Assembly (NCBI RefSeq): GCF_004023625.1 | Contig: NZ_RPDJ01000001.1 | Coordinates: forward strand, 62,001-126,000 | DNA: 64,000 nucleotides | Source of the DNA: Streptomyces cavernae | Lineage (GTDB): Bacteria; Actinomycetota; Actinomycetes; Streptomycetales; Streptomycetaceae | Direction: 5' to 3' | In this document: positions 1 through 8,012 of the stretch, in pieces | Numbering within the stretch: the first letter of the stretch is position 1 | How the letters are laid out: each line of letters opens with the position of its first letter | The notes under the pieces: model-generated | The model's input: the letters and a program-made list of their open reading frames with translations, nothing else | Database searches by the model: none | Told to the model about the DNA's origin: nothing | Translations under genes and position numbers: made by a program

Positions 1-26
1 CCGTCCACCGAGGAGATTTGTCTGCC

Positions 27-776
27 ATGACACACGGCACAGCGCCCACCGCCCCGCGATCGACGCTCGTCATCACCGCACACGCCGGGGACTATGTGTG
101 GCGGGCCGGCGGAGCCATCGCCCTGGCCGCCTCCCGGGGCGAGAAGGTCACCATCGCGTGCCTGACCTACGGGGAGCGCGGTGAATCGGCCAAGGCGTGG
201 CGGGAGGGCAAAACGCTGGAGGAGATCAAGGACATCCGCCGCGAGGAGGCCGGGCAGGCCGCCGCCACCCTCGGCGCCGAGGTCGTCTTCCTCGACGCCG
301 GAGACTACCCCCTGACCGCCACGCCCGAGCTGACCGACCGCCTCGTCACCCTGTACCGCAGGACCCGGCCCGACGTCGTCCTCACCCACCCCCTCGAGGA
401 CCCGTACAACGGCGACCACCCCGCGGCGGCCCGGATGGCCATGGACGCACGTGTGCTCGCCCAGGCCATCGGCTACCCGGCGGAGGGCGAGGTCATCGGC
501 GCTCCGCCGGTGTTCTTCTTCGAGCCCCACCAGCCCGAGATGTGCGACTTCAAGCCGCAGGTCCTCCTCGACATCACCGAGGTGTGGGAGACCAAGCGCA
601 GGGCCATGGAGTGCCTGGCCGCCCAGCGGCACCTGTGGGACTACTACACCGACCTGGGCAAGCGGCGCGGCGTACAGCTGAAGCGCAACGCCGGGCCCAA
701 CCTCGGCCTGCCGCACACGACCTATGCCGAGGCCTATATGCGCCCCTATCCGCAGGTCACGGGAGAACTGGCATGA
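27..776 (+). CDS. galB: PIG-L/LmbE-family 4-oxalomesaconate hydratase (GalB-like)
   Basis: This 249-residue protein belongs to the PIG-L/LmbE zinc-dependent family. The metal-site segment is AHAGDYVW near residues 19-25, a variant of the usual AHPDDE. GERGES lies near 49-54, and HPLEDPYNGDH near 121-131 supplies further metal-site histidines. Pseudomonas GalB, which hydrates 4-oxalomesaconate in the gallate pathway, is a member of this family. The next two genes match GalC and GalD, so the role is inferred from context as well as fold. I chose ATG at 27, 11 nt after AGGAG; an in-frame TTG at 18 is too close to that site. Cytosolic. A generic N-acetyl-sugar or mycothiol-type deacetylase is the main alternative, but the neighbours argue against it. 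Confidence 0.72.
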   Translation: MTHGTAPTAPRSTLVITAHAGDYVWRAGGAIALAASRGEKVTIACLTYGERGESAKAWREGKTLEEIKDIRREEAGQAAATLGAEVVFLDAGDYPLTATPELTDRLVTLYRRTRPDVVLTHPLEDPYNGDHPAAARMAMDARVLAQAIGYPAEGEVIGAPPVFFFEPHQPEMCDFKPQVLLDITEVWETKRRAMECLAAQRHLWDYYTDLGKRRGVQLKRNAGPNLGLPHTTYAEAYMRPYPQVTGELA

Positions 777-1486
777 GCGGAGTGATCGTCACCAACCCTC
801 CGAGGGCGGCCGAGAAGGACGTCGAGGCACTGTCCGGCTACGGGGTGGCCACCGTGCACGAGGCCCTCGGCCGCACCGGACTCCTCGGTCCGCGGCTGCG
901 CCCCATCCAGCAGGACGTCCGGATCGCCGGCACGGCGGTCACCGTACTCAGCTGGCCCGGCGACAACCTCATGATCCATGCCGCGGTGGAGCAGTGCAGC
1001 CCCGGTGACATCCTCGTCGTCACCACCACCTCGCCCTCCACGGACGGCATGTTCGGCGAACTGTTCGCCACCGCGCTGCAGCGGCGCGGGGTGCGCGGAC
1101 TCGTCATCAACGCGGGCATCCGCGACACCGCGGAACTGCGCGGCATGGGCTTCCCCGCATGGGCGGCCGCCGTGTCCGCCCAGGGCACCGTCAAGGCGAC
1201 CGCGGGCTCGGTCAATGTGCCCATCGTGGTCGGCGGGGAGATCGTCCGGCCCGGCGATGTGGTGCTCGCAGACGACGACGGCGTGATGGTCGTACCCCGC
1301 GAGCGGTCCGGCGAGGCCGTCGAGGCGTCCGCCGCCCGCACGGCGAAGGAGGAGGCGTCCCGCGCCGCCTTCGCGGGGGGCCAACTCGGCCTGGACCGCT
1401 ACGGGTTGCGTGAGAAGCTGGTACGCCTCGGGGTGCGCTACGAGTCCTACGACCAGTACCTGAGGGAAGCGGGCTCCGGGTCGTGA
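773..1486 (+). CDS. galC: RraA-fold 4-carboxy-4-hydroxy-2-oxoadipate aldolase (GalC-like)
   Basis: A 237-residue class II pyruvate aldolase of the RraA/HMG-aldolase fold. The glycine-rich stretch near residues 95-109 followed by the Arg-Asp pair near 117-118 is the family's substrate and divalent-metal signature. The family cleaves 4-carboxy-4-hydroxy-2-oxoadipate to pyruvate and oxaloacetate. Its ATG overlaps the stop of the preceding hydratase gene (ATGA), and its own stop overlaps the GTG of the next gene, so the three are translationally coupled. The same fold also includes RraA (RNase E inhibitor) and demethylmenaquinone methyltransferase misannotations. The GalB/GalD neighbours make the aldolase reading the best one. 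Confidence 0.75.
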   Translation: MSGVIVTNPPRAAEKDVEALSGYGVATVHEALGRTGLLGPRLRPIQQDVRIAGTAVTVLSWPGDNLMIHAAVEQCSPGDILVVTTTSPSTDGMFGELFATALQRRGVRGLVINAGIRDTAELRGMGFPAWAAAVSAQGTVKATAGSVNVPIVVGGEIVRPGDVVLADDDGVMVVPRERSGEAVEASAARTAKEEASRAAFAGGQLGLDRYGLREKLVRLGVRYESYDQYLREAGSGS

Positions 1487-2589
1487 ACGGAGACGACGCG
1501 GCCGGTGCCGCCGAGGCCGGCGCCGAGGCAATCCGCTGCATGCTGATGCGGGGTGGCACATCCAAGGGCGCGTACTTCCTGGCCGAGGACCTGCCCGTCG
1601 ACCCCGGCGCCCGGGACGAGCTGCTCCTGCGCGTCATGGGCAGCCCCGACCCGCGCCAGATCGACGGCCTGGGCGGAGCCCATCCCCTGACCAGCAAGGT
1701 GGCCGTGGTTTCCGCATCGCCCGGCCCCGAGGCGGACATCGACTACCTGTTCCTCCAAGTCGCCGTCACCAGAGCAGAGGTGACTGACCGTCAGAACTGC
1801 GGCAATCTGCTTGCCGGAGTCGGCCCCTTCGCGGTGGAACGCGGACTGGTCCACCCCGGTGAGGCGGAGACGACCGTGCGGATCCGGATGCGCAACACCG
1901 GGGACCTCGCCGTCGCGAACTTCCGCACGCCGGGCGGGCGCGTCGTGTACAGCGGCTCCGCGGAGATCTCCGACGTACCGGGGACGGCCGCACCGGTGCT
2001 GATCGAGTTCCCGCCGGGTCACGGCCCGCTGCTGCCCACCGGCCGGGTCCGCGACACCGTGGCCGACGTCCCGGTGACCTGCGTGGACAACGGCATGCCG
2101 ACGGTGCTGATCGCCGCGTCCTCCCTGGAGGTCACCGGCTACGAGACCCCGCGGGACCTGGAGGAGGACCCGGCCCTCGCCGACCGGCTCCGGGAGATCC
2201 GCCTCGAGGCGGGCCGGCTGATGGGGCTGGGCGACGTCGAGCACACCACGGTGCCCAAGCTCAGCCTGCTCGCACCGCCCCGCGACGGCGGCGCGGTGAT
2301 GACCCGTACCTTCATCCCGGCACGCTGCCACACATCCATCGGGGTGCTGGGCGCCGCCTCCGTCGCCGCCGGGCTGCGCACCAAAGGGAGCGTGGGGGAG
2401 GACATCGCCCAACTCCCCACGGCGGGGAACACTTTGCGCATCGAGCACCCCGCCGGGTTCCTCGATGTCGAGATCGACATCGAGACGGCCGCCGTCCCCG
2501 TGGTACGCCGCACCGCGGTCGTCCGCACGGCACGAAAGATCTTCGACGGGACGGTCTTCCCCCGGCCCGTCCACACGCCCTCTGCCTGA
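1483..2589 (+). CDS. galD: PrpF-family 4-oxalomesaconate tautomerase (GalD-like)
   Basis: A 368-residue PrpF-family isomerase, which has two diaminopimelate-epimerase-like halves. The N-terminal motif RGGTSKG near residues 23-29 and a second conserved GGAHPLTSK block are typical. GalD of Pseudomonas, in this family, converts the keto form of 4-oxalomesaconate to the enol form used by the hydratase. The GTG start overlaps the aldolase stop (GTGA). The three genes galB-galC-galD together supply every step from 4-oxalomesaconate to pyruvate plus oxaloacetate. A 2-methylaconitate isomerase (true PrpF) is the alternative, but no methylcitrate genes are nearby. Confidence 0.75.
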   Translation: MNGDDAAGAAEAGAEAIRCMLMRGGTSKGAYFLAEDLPVDPGARDELLLRVMGSPDPRQIDGLGGAHPLTSKVAVVSASPGPEADIDYLFLQVAVTRAEVTDRQNCGNLLAGVGPFAVERGLVHPGEAETTVRIRMRNTGDLAVANFRTPGGRVVYSGSAEISDVPGTAAPVLIEFPPGHGPLLPTGRVRDTVADVPVTCVDNGMPTVLIAASSLEVTGYETPRDLEEDPALADRLREIRLEAGRLMGLGDVEHTTVPKLSLLAPPRDGGAVMTRTFIPARCHTSIGVLGAASVAAGLRTKGSVGEDIAQLPTAGNTLRIEHPAGFLDVEIDIETAAVPVVRRTAVVRTARKIFDGTVFPRPVHTPSA

Positions 2590-2608
2590 ACGCCCCGAGG
2601 AGACCAGG

Positions 2609-3559
2609 ATGACTCCGCCCCTCGGTGACGTCGCCCACCTCGGGCACGTAGAACTACTCACCCCGGACCCGGACAGCCCTTAGGCTTCTTCACCGACTAC
2701 CTCGGCCTGACGGTCAGCGGACGCGACGCCGACTCGGTCTACCTGCGGACCTGGGACGACTACGAGCACCACAGTCTGGCCCTCACGGCGCACGAGACCT
2801 CCGGGATCCGCCGCACCGCGCTGCGCACCTCAAGCGAGGAGGCCCTGCGACGGCGGGTCAAGGAGCTCCGGGCCGCGGGCCACCAAGGCCGATGGACCGA
2901 GGACGAGCCGGGCCTCGGCCCGGTGTACGTGACCACGGACCCCGACGGCCATGAGCTGGCCCTGTACTGGGAGTCCGAGTGGTACCGCTGCCCGGACGAG
3001 CTCCAGCCGACCCTGAAGAACCAGCCCCAGGCCAAACCCGGCCACGGCGTGGGGGTACGCCGTCTCGACCACGTCAACTACCTCGCCGCCGACGTGGCCG
3101 CCAACGCCGACTTCCACCAGCAACTGCTCGGCGCCCGCCCGACCGGGCAGATCAGACTCGACAGCGGGACGATCGCCGCGAAATGGCTGACGTTCACCAA
3201 CAAGTCCTACGACGTCGTCTACACCGAGGACTGGGCCGGCTCGCGCGGCCGACTGCACCACATCGCCTTCGCGACCGACTCCCGCGAGGACATCCTGCGC
3301 GCCGCCGATCTCGCCATCGACACCGGCGGTATTCATCGAGACCGGGCCGCACAAGCACGCCATCCAGCAGACGCTCTTCGTCTATGCCTACGAGCCCGGT
3401 GGCAACCGCGTCGAGTTGTGCAATCCGCTCACCCGTCTGTTCCTCGCCCCCGACTGGCCACTGATCACCTGGACCCAGGCCGAGCGCGCCAAGGGGCAGG
3501 CGTGGGGTCTGAAGACCATCGAGTCCTTCCACACGCACGGCACACCGCCCGTGGACTGA
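2609..3559 (+). pseudogene. Type I (VOC) extradiol ring-cleavage dioxygenase, two frameshifts
   Basis: The coding sequence starts at an ATG 19 nt after galD, behind GAGGAGA. It reads about 24 codons and hits TAG at 2681. Homology resumes at once one frame over, as if a base were missing near 2678. A second shift near 3328, with one base too many, restores the original frame and the protein runs to TGA. The conceptual product is about 315 residues, normal for catechol 2,3-dioxygenase-like enzymes. It has two VOC domains. The metal ligands appear as LDHVNY, LHHIAF and NRVEL in the C-terminal domain. The two shifts cancel, so they may be sequencing errors or a real decayed gene. The position suggests it opened the ring ahead of galBCD. 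Confidence 0.7.
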
Positions 3560-3664
3560 CCGACGTGCATCGACCGATGCGGCTGATCGATGCGGACCGG
3601 CCGCGACGCCCGCGCACAGCTGTCCCCCACGGGCCGATCCGGGGGCGGGCCCGCAGCGCCTCGC

Positions 3665-4615
3665 TCAGCCGGCGTCGGCCGGCCGGGTGCCGACGGCCCG
3701 CCGCACCTGCTCCGCGATCAGGGTGTACACCTCACGGGCCTTGGCGTCGTTGTCACCGTCGTAGCCGTGGTCGACTCCCGCCACGTCGTAGTGGTCGGCG
3801 AGCGCGCCCGCCTCGCGCAGCCGGTCGGCGTAGCGCACGCCCTCGGCCTTGAGCAGGTCGTACTCCGCGGTGACGACCAGGGCCGGGGCGATGCCCTTGA
3901 TGTCCGCGGTGTCCGCCGCGTTCCCGGGCGACACGAGCGGGTCCGTACGCCGCTTCGGGTCCGGAACGTACGAGGTGTCGAAGACCTCCGCCATCCACGG
4001 GCGCAGCAATGGCTTGGCTATGGCGGCACGCTTGTCCTTGGCGCTCGTGGCGAGGTCGAGCGGGGGATAGTGCAGGACCTGGAGCGCGATCGAGGGCCCG
4101 CCCTCCGCCAGGGCCTGCCGTGCCACGGCCGCGGCGAGGCCGCCGCCGGCGCTCTGCCCGCCCACGGTGAGGCGGCCGCCGTCCCAGCCCTGCTCGGCGC
4201 CGTGCTCGGCGACCCAGCGGACCACCTCGTACGCCTGGCGTGGTGGAGCCGGGAACGGGTGCTGCGGGGCGACGGCGTAGTCCACGTTGATCACCACCAC
4301 ACCCGCCTCCGCGGCGAGGAAGCGGCACAGGGGATCGTCCAACTCGGTCATCGGCATGACATAGCCGCCGCCGTGGAAGTTGATGTGGACGGGCGGTGCC
4401 GCGTCCTCCGTCGCCGGCAGGTACACCGTGGCCCGCGCCGGGGCGATCGAGTTCGGGATCGTCAACTCCCGTACCCTGCGCGGGAATTCAGGGAAGCGGG
4501 CATGGTAGGAGGCATCCGAGCCGCGGCCGCTCGCCCGCCGGCTCGCGAGCTTGCCGGCTTGTTGCATCGCCTTGGCGGCGAAGGTCGCCACAGCGGGGCG
4601 GGCCAGAATGGACAT
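3665..4615 (-). CDS. Alpha/beta hydrolase, HSL/family IV carboxylesterase
   Basis: A 316-residue esterase of the hormone-sensitive-lipase family. The oxyanion-hole motif HGGG is at residues 81-84 and the nucleophile elbow GQSAG at 153-157. An acidic residue in AEYDLLKAEG near 259 and a histidine in VDHGYDG near 289 complete the Ser-Asp-His triad. I chose the ATG preceded by AAGGAG at 4 nt; an upstream in-frame TTG at 4636 lacks a good site. No signal peptide, so the product is probably cytosolic. It is divergent from the MarR gene 240 bp away, a common regulator-target layout. The natural substrate cannot be read from sequence; short-chain esters are typical for the family. Confidence 0.85.
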   Translation of the reverse strand: MSILARPAVATFAAKAMQQAGKLASRRASGRGSDASYHARFPEFPRRVRELTIPNSIAPARATVYLPATEDAAPPVHINFHGGGYVMPMTELDDPLCRFLAAEAGVVVINVDYAVAPQHPFPAPPRQAYEVVRWVAEHGAEQGWDGGRLTVGGQSAGGGLAAAVARQALAEGGPSIALQVLHYPPLDLATSAKDKRAAIAKPLLRPWMAEVFDTSYVPDPKRRTDPLVSPGNAADTADIKGIAPALVVTAEYDLLKAEGVRYADRLREAGALADHYDVAGVDHGYDGDNDAKAREVYTLIAEQVRRAVGTRPADAG

Positions 4616-4821
4616 GCGACTCCTTGAGGAGATCAATTATCAGGATTCCTGCTGATCGCGGGGGATGCTAACACGATTGCCCGTACATGGACCCCCTTGT
4701 GCCGCGCCGTGATTGAGGTGATTTCCTTGATCGTCGACGGTGCGTCCGGCTCCCGGTCGCCTCGACAGGTGTGGGCCTGTGCCCCCTGGTGCGCCACCGC
4801 GGGTAACCGCAGAGGAATTTA

Positions 4822-4839
4822 CTTGAGTTAGGCAACAAG
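4822..4839. promoter_or_regulatory. Imperfect palindrome, candidate MarR operator
   Basis: CTTGAGTTAGGCAACAAG reads as an imperfect inverted repeat (CTTG-GTT / AAC-AAG). It lies just before the MarR start and in the divergent gap shared with the esterase gene. TTG-N-CAA spacing of this kind is usual for MarR operators. This is inferred from position and symmetry only. Confidence 0.4.
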
Positions 4840-4856
4840 ATGGTAAAGTGCTTCTC

Positions 4857-5381
4857 ATGCCCACACCACCGCAGCCGACCGCCCCCGCGTCGCAGGAGGT
4901 GATCGAGATCGAGCGAGCACTCACTCGCATCACCTACCTCATCAGCCGCACCCGCCAGCACGATCGCCTGATGACACTGGCCGGAGTGCCGCTGGACCGG
5001 GCAGCCGTGGCGCTGCTGCGGCAGATCGCCGAATCCGAGCCGCTGCGCCCTGGAGAGCTGGCCAACCGGCTGGCGGTGGAGGCCTCGCACATCACCCGAC
5101 AGGTGCAGCAACTGCAGAAGTCCGGCTATGTGACACGTGTCCCCGACCCCGACGACCGCCGCGCCCAGCGCATCGAGCTCACCGACGCCGGACACGAAGC
5201 CGTGCGGCGCATCCGTGAGGCCGGCGCCCGCGGTATGCAGATGGCCCTGTCCGACTGGTCGCCCGATGACCTGCGGCAACTGGCCACCCTCTTCCACCGG
5301 ATGGTCGACGACTTCCTCTCGCACGCCGACGACGAGGTAGGCGGCCAGGTCGCCTCGGCCGGAGCGGAACCCACGTCCTGA
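4857..5381 (+). CDS. MarR-family transcriptional regulator
   Basis: A 174-residue winged-helix regulator. The recognition region LANRLAVEASHITRQVQQL (about residues 63-81) and the wing DPDDRRAQRIELT are classic MarR features, and the flanking helices form the dimer interface. Such proteins usually repress a neighbouring gene and release DNA on binding a phenolic or other small ligand. The divergent esterase gene and the palindrome upstream are the likely targets. The start could be ATG at 4857 or GTG at 4848; neither has a strong ribosome site. The aromatic-degradation genes upstream make a phenolic inducer conceivable, but that is speculation. Confidence 0.88.
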   Translation: MPTPPQPTAPASQEVIEIERALTRITYLISRTRQHDRLMTLAGVPLDRAAVALLRQIAESEPLRPGELANRLAVEASHITRQVQQLQKSGYVTRVPDPDDRRAQRIELTDAGHEAVRRIREAGARGMQMALSDWSPDDLRQLATLFHRMVDDFLSHADDEVGGQVASAGAEPTS

Positions 5382-5402
5382 CCCAGTCCTCCGGGAGTAC
5401 AT

Positions 5403-5768
5403 GTGCGACAGGCATTCGCCCACGACGCCGTCGTCGTCATGGACGCGGACGGTGATGTGAGTGCGCTCGGCGCGGCGGTCACCGTCGCGCTCTGCGGGCA
5501 CTGGGAACACCCGCCCCCGTGTCCGCTGGCGCCGCACCACACCGCCGCGGAACCCACGGGCGGGGAGGGCGAGGTACACATCCGGGTACTGTTCGCCACG
5601 GAGGCCGCGGCCGAGTCAGAGGTCCGTGACCGTATCCACGACGCCCTGGCCGGCGAGTGTTTCCGTGGCCCGGACGGTGTCACCACGCACTGGCGGCTGC
5701 TCCGCACCGGGCCCGGCGCCGTTCGCGACGACGAGGAGGAACACGCCGCGCGGCTCAGCGGTCCTTAG
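5403..5768 (+). CDS. Small hypothetical protein, 3' end cut by a MITE
   Basis: A 121-residue protein beginning at GTG behind GGGAG, 22 nt after the MarR stop, so possibly co-transcribed with it. I do not recognise a domain. It has an acidic C-terminal stretch and conserved-looking central strands with no membrane segment or signal peptide. The stop TAG is formed by two bases of the TTA target duplication plus the first G of the adjoining MITE. The original C-terminus has therefore been lost or altered. Function unknown. Confidence 0.55.
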   Translation: MRQAFAHDAVVVMDADGDVSALGAAVTVALCGHWEHPPPCPLAPHHTAAEPTGGEGEVHIRVLFATEAAAESEVRDRIHDALAGECFRGPDGVTTHWRLLRTGPGAVRDDEEEHAARLSGP

Positions 5769-5933
5769 GGGTCCTTGCACTATGCCCGCCCGGGTCGCGC
5801 GGCCTGGCACCGCTCCCCCAAGCTCTCGGCTGCGCTCGAGCAGGGGGCACCCCCATCCAGGGCTCTCCGGCGCCTTGCGATGCACGGCACCAGACCCGCG
5901 ACCTCATCGGACGCTCATAGTGCAAGGACCCCT
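5768..5933. mobile_element. MITE-like element A (166 bp, 17-bp terminal inverted repeats, TTA duplication)
   Basis: The ends are perfect inverted copies: GGGGTCCTTGCACTATG at the left and its reverse complement at the right. A TTA trinucleotide flanks each side (5765-5767 and 5934-5936), as expected for a target-site duplication. There is no coding capacity between the ends. A non-autonomous element moved in trans by an IS transposase is the simplest reading. Confidence 0.8.
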
Positions 5934-5936
5934 TAG

Positions 5937-6026
5937 GGCTCGCCGATAAATAATTCGTCGGCGAGCATCGCTCCTGAGCTGCGGTGTCAAGACCCGGAGC
6001 ACGCAAGTTATTTCCCGGCGAGCCCT
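5937..6026. mobile_element. MITE-like element B (90 bp), abutting element A
   Basis: The left end GGGCTCGCCGATAAATAA and the reverse complement of the right end agree at 16 of 18 positions. TTA flanks both sides (5934-5936 and 6027-6029), and the left TTA is shared with element A. The internal part is AT-richer than the surroundings and contains a second small stem (CGCCGA...TCGGCG). No coding capacity. Its ends differ from those of element A, so this is a second family inserted at the same spot. Confidence 0.78.
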
Positions 6027-6060
6027 TAGAGCTCCGAACAACGCACACGGAACGGGCAAA

Positions 6061-6090
6061 GGGCGGTGGGGGGTGAACCCCCCACCGCCC
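6061..6090. terminator. Strong GC hairpin terminator
   Basis: Perfect 13-bp arms (GGGCGGTGGGGGG with its complement) close on a TGAA loop. It lies 21 bp after the stop of the minus-strand ABC permease gene, so it should end that operon. It would also stop read-through from the plus strand. Confidence 0.8.
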
Positions 6091-6110
6091 GTCCTCAGTT
6101 CGTCAGTCCC

Positions 6111-6944
6111 TCAGCGCAGAGCCCCCTTCGTAGCGTCCGCGATGAACCCGCGGGCGAAGAAGGTGAACATCAGCATCAGTGGGATGACCGCCAGCAGCAC
6201 GCCGGCCATCACCATGCTGTAGTCGGTCGAGTGACCGGCGTACAACTGGGCCAGCGCCACCTGCAGGGTGAGTTCCTCCGGGTTGACCAGCATCACCAAC
6301 GGGAGGATGTAGTCGTTCCAGGCGGCGATGAAGGTGTAGATGCCGAGGAAGGCGAGCGCCGGCCGGACACACGGCAGCACCACGTGCCAGTACAGACGGA
6401 AGAACCCGGCGCCCTCGATCCGGGCGGCGTCCAGCAGTTCGTCCGGGACGCCGGTACTGGTGTACTGGCGCATCCAGAAGATGCCGAAGGCGTTGGCGGC
6501 GGCCGGCACGATGAGCGCCTTGAGCGTGCCCAGCCAGCCCAGCTGCACCATGATCTCGTACTGCGGGATGATCGCCAGCTGGGTCGGCAGGATGTACATC
6601 GCGAGCAGCAGCCCGAAGAGGAACTTCTTCGCCGGGAATTCGTACTTGGCGAAGGCGAAGGCGGCCAGCGAGTCGAAGAAGAGCACCAGCAGCGTCGTAC
6701 AGACCGCCACGATCACGGTGTTGAGCAACGACCCGAAGAAGTCCATCTTGTCGAACAGGTGGTCGATGTTGGTCAGCAGGTTGTCGCCGAGCCACAGTTT
6801 CGGCGGGTAGCTGTAGATGTCCTGCGAGGTGTTGGTCGCCATGACGATGATCCAGTAGAACGGGAACACCGAGATGACGACACAGATCATCAGGATGACG
6901 TGGACGCTCAGGCCCCGGAAGCGTTTGCGGTTCAGGCTGTTCAC
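6111..6944 (-). CDS. Carbohydrate ABC transporter permease (MalG type)
   Basis: A 277-residue inner-membrane permease with about six transmembrane helices. The EAA loop is visible as DELLDAARIEGAGFFRLYW, the contact site for the ATPase subunit. It starts at GTG, overlapping the stop of the MalF-type gene (GTGA), behind GGAAGGAG. It is the last gene of a binding protein-permease-permease operon. No ATPase gene is present; streptomycete sugar importers often share the MsiK ATPase encoded elsewhere. The substrate is probably a mono- or disaccharide, judging from the divergent glycosidase gene. Confidence 0.9.
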   Translation of the reverse strand: MNSLNRKRFRGLSVHVILMICVVISVFPFYWIIVMATNTSQDIYSYPPKLWLGDNLLTNIDHLFDKMDFFGSLLNTVIVAVCTTLLVLFFDSLAAFAFAKYEFPAKKFLFGLLLAMYILPTQLAIIPQYEIMVQLGWLGTLKALIVPAAANAFGIFWMRQYTSTGVPDELLDAARIEGAGFFRLYWHVVLPCVRPALAFLGIYTFIAAWNDYILPLVMLVNPEELTLQVALAQLYAGHSTDYSMVMAGVLLAVIPLMLMFTFFARGFIADATKGALR

Positions 6945-8011
6945 GGCCGTCGCTCCTTCCCCTGCACCAGGCGCCAGTTGATGACGACGATGAGGAGGAT
7001 CAGCAGGAAGAAGGCCCAGACGATAGCGGCGGCGTAACCGAAGTCGTTGTAGTCGAAGGCCTGGTTGTAGAAGTACAGCAGTGTGGTCAGGCCCGCCCGG
7101 CCCGGACCGCCGGAGTTGGGGTTGGTGGACGCGTCGCTGCCGAACAGCACCTGGGGTTCGGTGAAGCTCTGCAGTCCGGTGACGGTGGAGATCACCACGG
7201 TGAACAGGATGATGGGCCGCAGCAGCGGGATCGTGATGCTGAAGAACATTCGCGTCGGTCCGGCTCCGTCCATCCGGGCGGCCTCGTAGAGCTCCGAGGG
7301 GATCGCCTGCAGACCGGCCAGGTAGATGATGGCGTTGTAGCCGGTCCACTGCCAGGTCATCAGCGTCGCGATCACCAGCTTGATCGTCCACTCGTTGCTC
7401 AGCCATGGCACGGCGGACAAGTGCATCGCCTTCAGGACGGCATTGATGAGCCCGAAGTTGTTGCTGAAGATCGCGCCGAAGAAGATGGCGATGGCCACCA
7501 GCGAGGTGATGCTGGGGATGAACAGGGCCACCCGGTAGAAGGCCGTGAGGCGCCGGGTGGAGTTGATCAGTACCGCCATCACCAGCGCCATGAAGAGCAT
7601 CGGCACGGTGGACAGTACCCAGATGACCAGGGTGTTGCGCAGGGACAGCCAGAACACCGGGTCGTCCCACAGGAAGCGGAACTGATCCAGCCCGACGAAC
7701 TTCATCTCCCCGATGCCGTCCCACTTCTGGAACGCCAGATACACGGTGTAGAGCATCGGGAAGAGCATGAAGACCGAGAAGATCAGATAGTACGGCGAGA
7801 TCGCCAGGTACTGCGTCCCGTACCTGGCGATCCAGCGCCGCGGCCCGCGCCGGGACCCGGCAGGCGGCCGGTGAGCCGGCACCGGCCGGACCCGGCGACC
7901 GGACCGCCCCGGACCGCGGTGGCGGTCCGGGGCCGGCTGCCCGGAGGGTCCGTTGGCGGATCCCGAGGACGGACCGGTGGGGACCGGGCCGGCTACCGGG
8001 CTAGACGACAT
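6941..8011 (-). CDS. Carbohydrate ABC transporter permease (MalF type)
   Basis: A 356-residue permease with a long, Pro/Arg/Gly-rich cytosolic N-terminus (about residues 1-65) ahead of six predicted membrane helices. The EAA-type loop SELYEAARMDGAGPTRMFF is present. ATG follows the binding-protein stop by one base, and the gene overlaps the second permease, so all three are translated together. The N-terminal extension is longer than usual for MalF-type permeases and low in complexity. Confidence 0.9.
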   Translation of the reverse strand: MSSSPVAGPVPTGPSSGSANGPSGQPAPDRHRGPGRSGRRVRPVPAHRPPAGSRRGPRRWIARYGTQYLAISPYYLIFSVFMLFPMLYTVYLAFQKWDGIGEMKFVGLDQFRFLWDDPVFWLSLRNTLVIWVLSTVPMLFMALVMAVLINSTRRLTAFYRVALFIPSITSLVAIAIFFGAIFSNNFGLINAVLKAMHLSAVPWLSNEWTIKLVIATLMTWQWTGYNAIIYLAGLQAIPSELYEAARMDGAGPTRMFFSITIPLLRPIILFTVVISTVTGLQSFTEPQVLFGSDASTNPNSGGPGRAGLTTLLYFYNQAFDYNDFGYAAAIVWAFFLLILLIVVINWRLVQGKERRP

Positions 8012-8012
8012 G

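Noticed and set aside
18..26. TTG at 18 as start of the PIG-L gene
   Set aside because: It lies only two bases after AGGAG, too close for initiation. The ATG at 27 is better placed.
5937..6026. Element B as a plain terminator for the hypothetical gene
   Set aside because: The long matching ends, flanking TTA duplications and different internal sequence fit a MITE better, although it may also hinder transcription.
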